This document shows, one piece after another, positions 62,476 to 64,000 of a stretch of DNA of 64,000 bases; the first letter of the stretch is position 1, and each line of letters opens with the position of its first letter. The notes beneath the pieces are model-generated. The model made no database searches and was not told the DNA's origin. It saw only the letters and a list, made by a program, of their open reading frames with translations. A program made the translations under genes and the position numbers. The DNA is from Bacillota bacterium (lineage in GTDB: Bacteria > Bacillota > Clostridia > Lachnospirales > Cellulosilyticaceae). The stretch spans positions 34,149 through 98,148 of the forward strand of contig JAEYPM010000017.1 in assembly GCA_023410675.1 (NCBI GenBank), given 5' to 3'.

Positions 62476-64000
62476 CTGAAACCACAATATGATAACTTGC
62501 CACAGATACTCAAAAGTAAGCCACAGTTTTGCTGTTGGAAATATGAAGAGCGAAGTGGTAGAAAAACCAAAGTTCCCTATAACCCGGTAACAGGAAAAAG
62601 GGCAAAACCAAATCAACGTGGTACATTTAAAGATTTTAGTTCGGCGGTAGCTGCTATAAGTGATTATGATGGTATCGGATTTTTGGTGGGTAATGACATA
62701 TGTGTTATCGACTTAGATGATTGCTTTGATAGTGGTGGTAAGCTTAAGCCTGTTACCCAAAATGTTGTAGAGGCTTTTAGTGGTTGCTATATGGAACACA
62801 GTCCATCTGAAAAAGGGCTTCATATTTTCTTTAAGGCCACAGGCTATGACTTCGACAAAGCAAAATACTATGTCAACAACAGAAAGCTAGGAGTTGAGAT
62901 CTATGTATCAGGGGCAACAAACCGATTTGTTACCGTAACGGGAAATATGTTTGCAGATGGTGATATAGCGGAGAAATCGTATGAATTACAGATGATACTA
63001 GACAAGTATATGCTACGTCCTACCCCTGTGAAGCAACTTCTGGATACAGAAAGTCAATCCTATCTGTCTGACAAGTCTGTTATTGAGAAGGCATTAAAAT
63101 CGGCAAACAGAGAAAGGTTCAAAGCATTATGGCAGGGAGATACATCTGGCTATGCTTCTGCCAGTGAAGCTGATTTGGCACTTTGCGGTATGCTGGCATT
63201 TTGGTGTGGCAGGGATATTGGACAGATGGACAGACTATTCCGGCAGAGCGGCCTAATGCGAGATAAATGGAATAGACCACAGTCCAGCAGTACTTATGGA
63301 ATGATAACCATTGAAAAAGCAATCGCAAATGCTACTGAAATATATAAACCAGGTGGTAAGCGTTCATCAGCTACAGAAGATTTTGGTGAATGTTCTCTTA
63401 CTGGCTTTAAGCCTGAGAGTAACGATCGCTACCCTTGGACGGATATTGGGGCAAGCAGGCTGTTTGCTGATTATTATAAAACTTTTGCCCGCTTTGTTCC
63501 CGAAAGGAAAATGTGGTTTTGCTATGAGAATGGCATTTGGATTCCTGATGTCGGTAATCTAAAAGTGATGGAAATGTGTAAATCATTGGCTAACCAACTG
63601 CTAACCTATGCTTTGACTATTCAGGATGAACATCAAAGAAAAGCATACATTGACTATTGCCGAAAGTGGCAGTCAAGAAGATACAGGGAAACGGTGCTTA
63701 AGGATGCACAGAGCGTATATCCCATATCAATGGCTGATTTTGACCAAGGCCCGCTTATGCTCAATTGTGCCAATGGAACATTGTTTTTAATGTCTATGGA
63801 TTTTCGTCCCCACAACAGCGAGGACAGACTCACAAAGATATCTGGCGTTAAATATGACCCAGAAGCAAAAAGCGAGCGATGGGATAGATTTATTCATGAG
63901 ATTATGAGCGGAGATGAGGAAAAGGCAAAATTCCTCCAAAAAGCCTTTGGCTACAGTATCAGCGGAGACACTCGGTATGAATGCCTGTTTGTTCTCTATG
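62476..64000 (+). CDS. Plasmid/phage primase-helicase (D5/P4 type), 5' part
   Basis: Open from 62476 to the right edge (508 residues seen). The N-terminal region is a primase-polymerase-like domain with VGNDICVIDLDDC near 71-83 and a second motif SPSEKGLHIFF near 113; then a primase C-terminal helical domain (about 190-270: LALCGMLAFWCGRDIGQMDRLFRQSG); then a D5_N-type domain (from about 330) leading to the superfamily 3 helicase, which lies outside. The frame has a TAA at 62473 directly before CTG 62476, and AGGAGG ends 8 nt before that CTG; no ATG, GTG or TTG is closer. The start is therefore probably CTG. Marks an integrative or plasmid element. Confidence 0.85.
   Translation, partial: MKPQYDNLPQILKSKPQFCCWKYEERSGRKTKVPYNPVTGKRAKPNQRGTFKDFSSAVAAISDYDGIGFLVGNDICVIDLDDCFDSGGKLKPVTQNVVEAFSGCYMEHSPSEKGLHIFFKATGYDFDKAKYYVNNRKLGVEIYVSGATNRFVTVTGNMFADGDIAEKSYELQMILDKYMLRPTPVKQLLDTESQSYLSDKSVIEKALKSANRERFKALWQGDTSGYASASEADLALCGMLAFWCGRDIGQMDRLFRQSGLMRDKWNRPQSSSTYGMITIEKAIANATEIYKPGGKRSSATEDFGECSLTGFKPESNDRYPWTDIGASRLFADYYKTFARFVPERKMWFCYENGIWIPDVGNLKVMEMCKSLANQLLTYALTIQDEHQRKAYIDYCRKWQSRRYRETVLKDAQSVYPISMADFDQGPLMLNCANGTLFLMSMDFRPHNSEDRLTKISGVKYDPEAKSERWDRFIHEIMSGDEEKAKFLQKAFGYSISGDTRYECLFVLY

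Noticed and set aside
62268..62570. Minus-strand ORF of 100 codons overlapping the primase start
   Set aside because: Overlaps the primase start region and has no recognisable motif or ribosome site.
63311..63562. Plus-strand ORF of 83 codons
   Set aside because: Lies in another frame inside the primase gene, which has recognisable domains.

Overview
The window is a low-GC, gene-dense bacterial chromosome segment with short intergenic gaps, strong AGGAGG-type ribosome binding sites, many rho-independent terminators, SAM-I and FMN riboswitches, ECF vitamin/amino-acid transporters and secreted 'stalk' (copper amine oxidase N-like) proteins. This points to an anaerobic Firmicute of the class Clostridia, probably Lachnospirales; Cellulosilyticum or a close relative is my guess from the gene families, not something the sequence proves.

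Layout. 1-3.3 kb: end of a conserved hypothetical gene, trpS (minus strand), luxS, and a decayed AraC/DUF3788 locus. 3.3-12 kb: a secreted stalk-domain protein, a PHP phosphatase, then yerC-pcrA-small ORF-ligA-GDT1 transporter and a WYL regulator. 12-20 kb: a MerR/GyrI-type regulator with a structured leader, D-lactate dehydrogenase, a class I amidotransferase, an MFS transporter, a cell-wall amidase with a TEPVV repeat linker, a decayed metallo-beta-lactamase-fold gene and an Old Yellow Enzyme. 20-24.5 kb: SAM-I riboswitch followed by the ECF transporter mtsTUV, then a DUF975 membrane protein. 24.7-30 kb: threonine/homoserine operon (pheB-like ACT protein, hom, apgM-like mutase, lysC, thrB). 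30-37.7 kb: lipoprotein, tex, a small wHTH-like protein, FMN riboswitch-ribU, rubrerythrin, tsaE-tsaB-rimI. 37.9-55.2 kb: large stalk/PKD-like protein, Lon-like protease, PAS-GGDEF-EAL protein, rho-rpmE-yqhQ-prmC-prfA, a ZIP transporter, uvrB and uvrA (uvrA under a LexA-like box).

55.4-64 kb is an accessory region: a complete type I restriction-modification operon on the minus strand (XRE regulator, hsdR, hsdM, hsdS, small ORF), a roughly 700-base gene-poor gap, and the start of a plasmid/phage-type primase-helicase that runs off the right edge and appears to begin with a CTG codon.

The most unusual signal is a recurrent structured leader. Three copies (12094-12190, 20333-20438, 34488-34583) share a 10-bp hairpin with compensatory base changes, a 5-6 nt linker, and a second stem GAGAAA/TTTCTC enclosing a further hairpin with a conserved TGAAT. 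All three lie on the coding strand 34-60 nt upstream of a start codon; two sit between a riboswitch terminator and an ECF transporter gene. I do not recognise it as a known RNA family. Related single hairpins occur elsewhere in the window.
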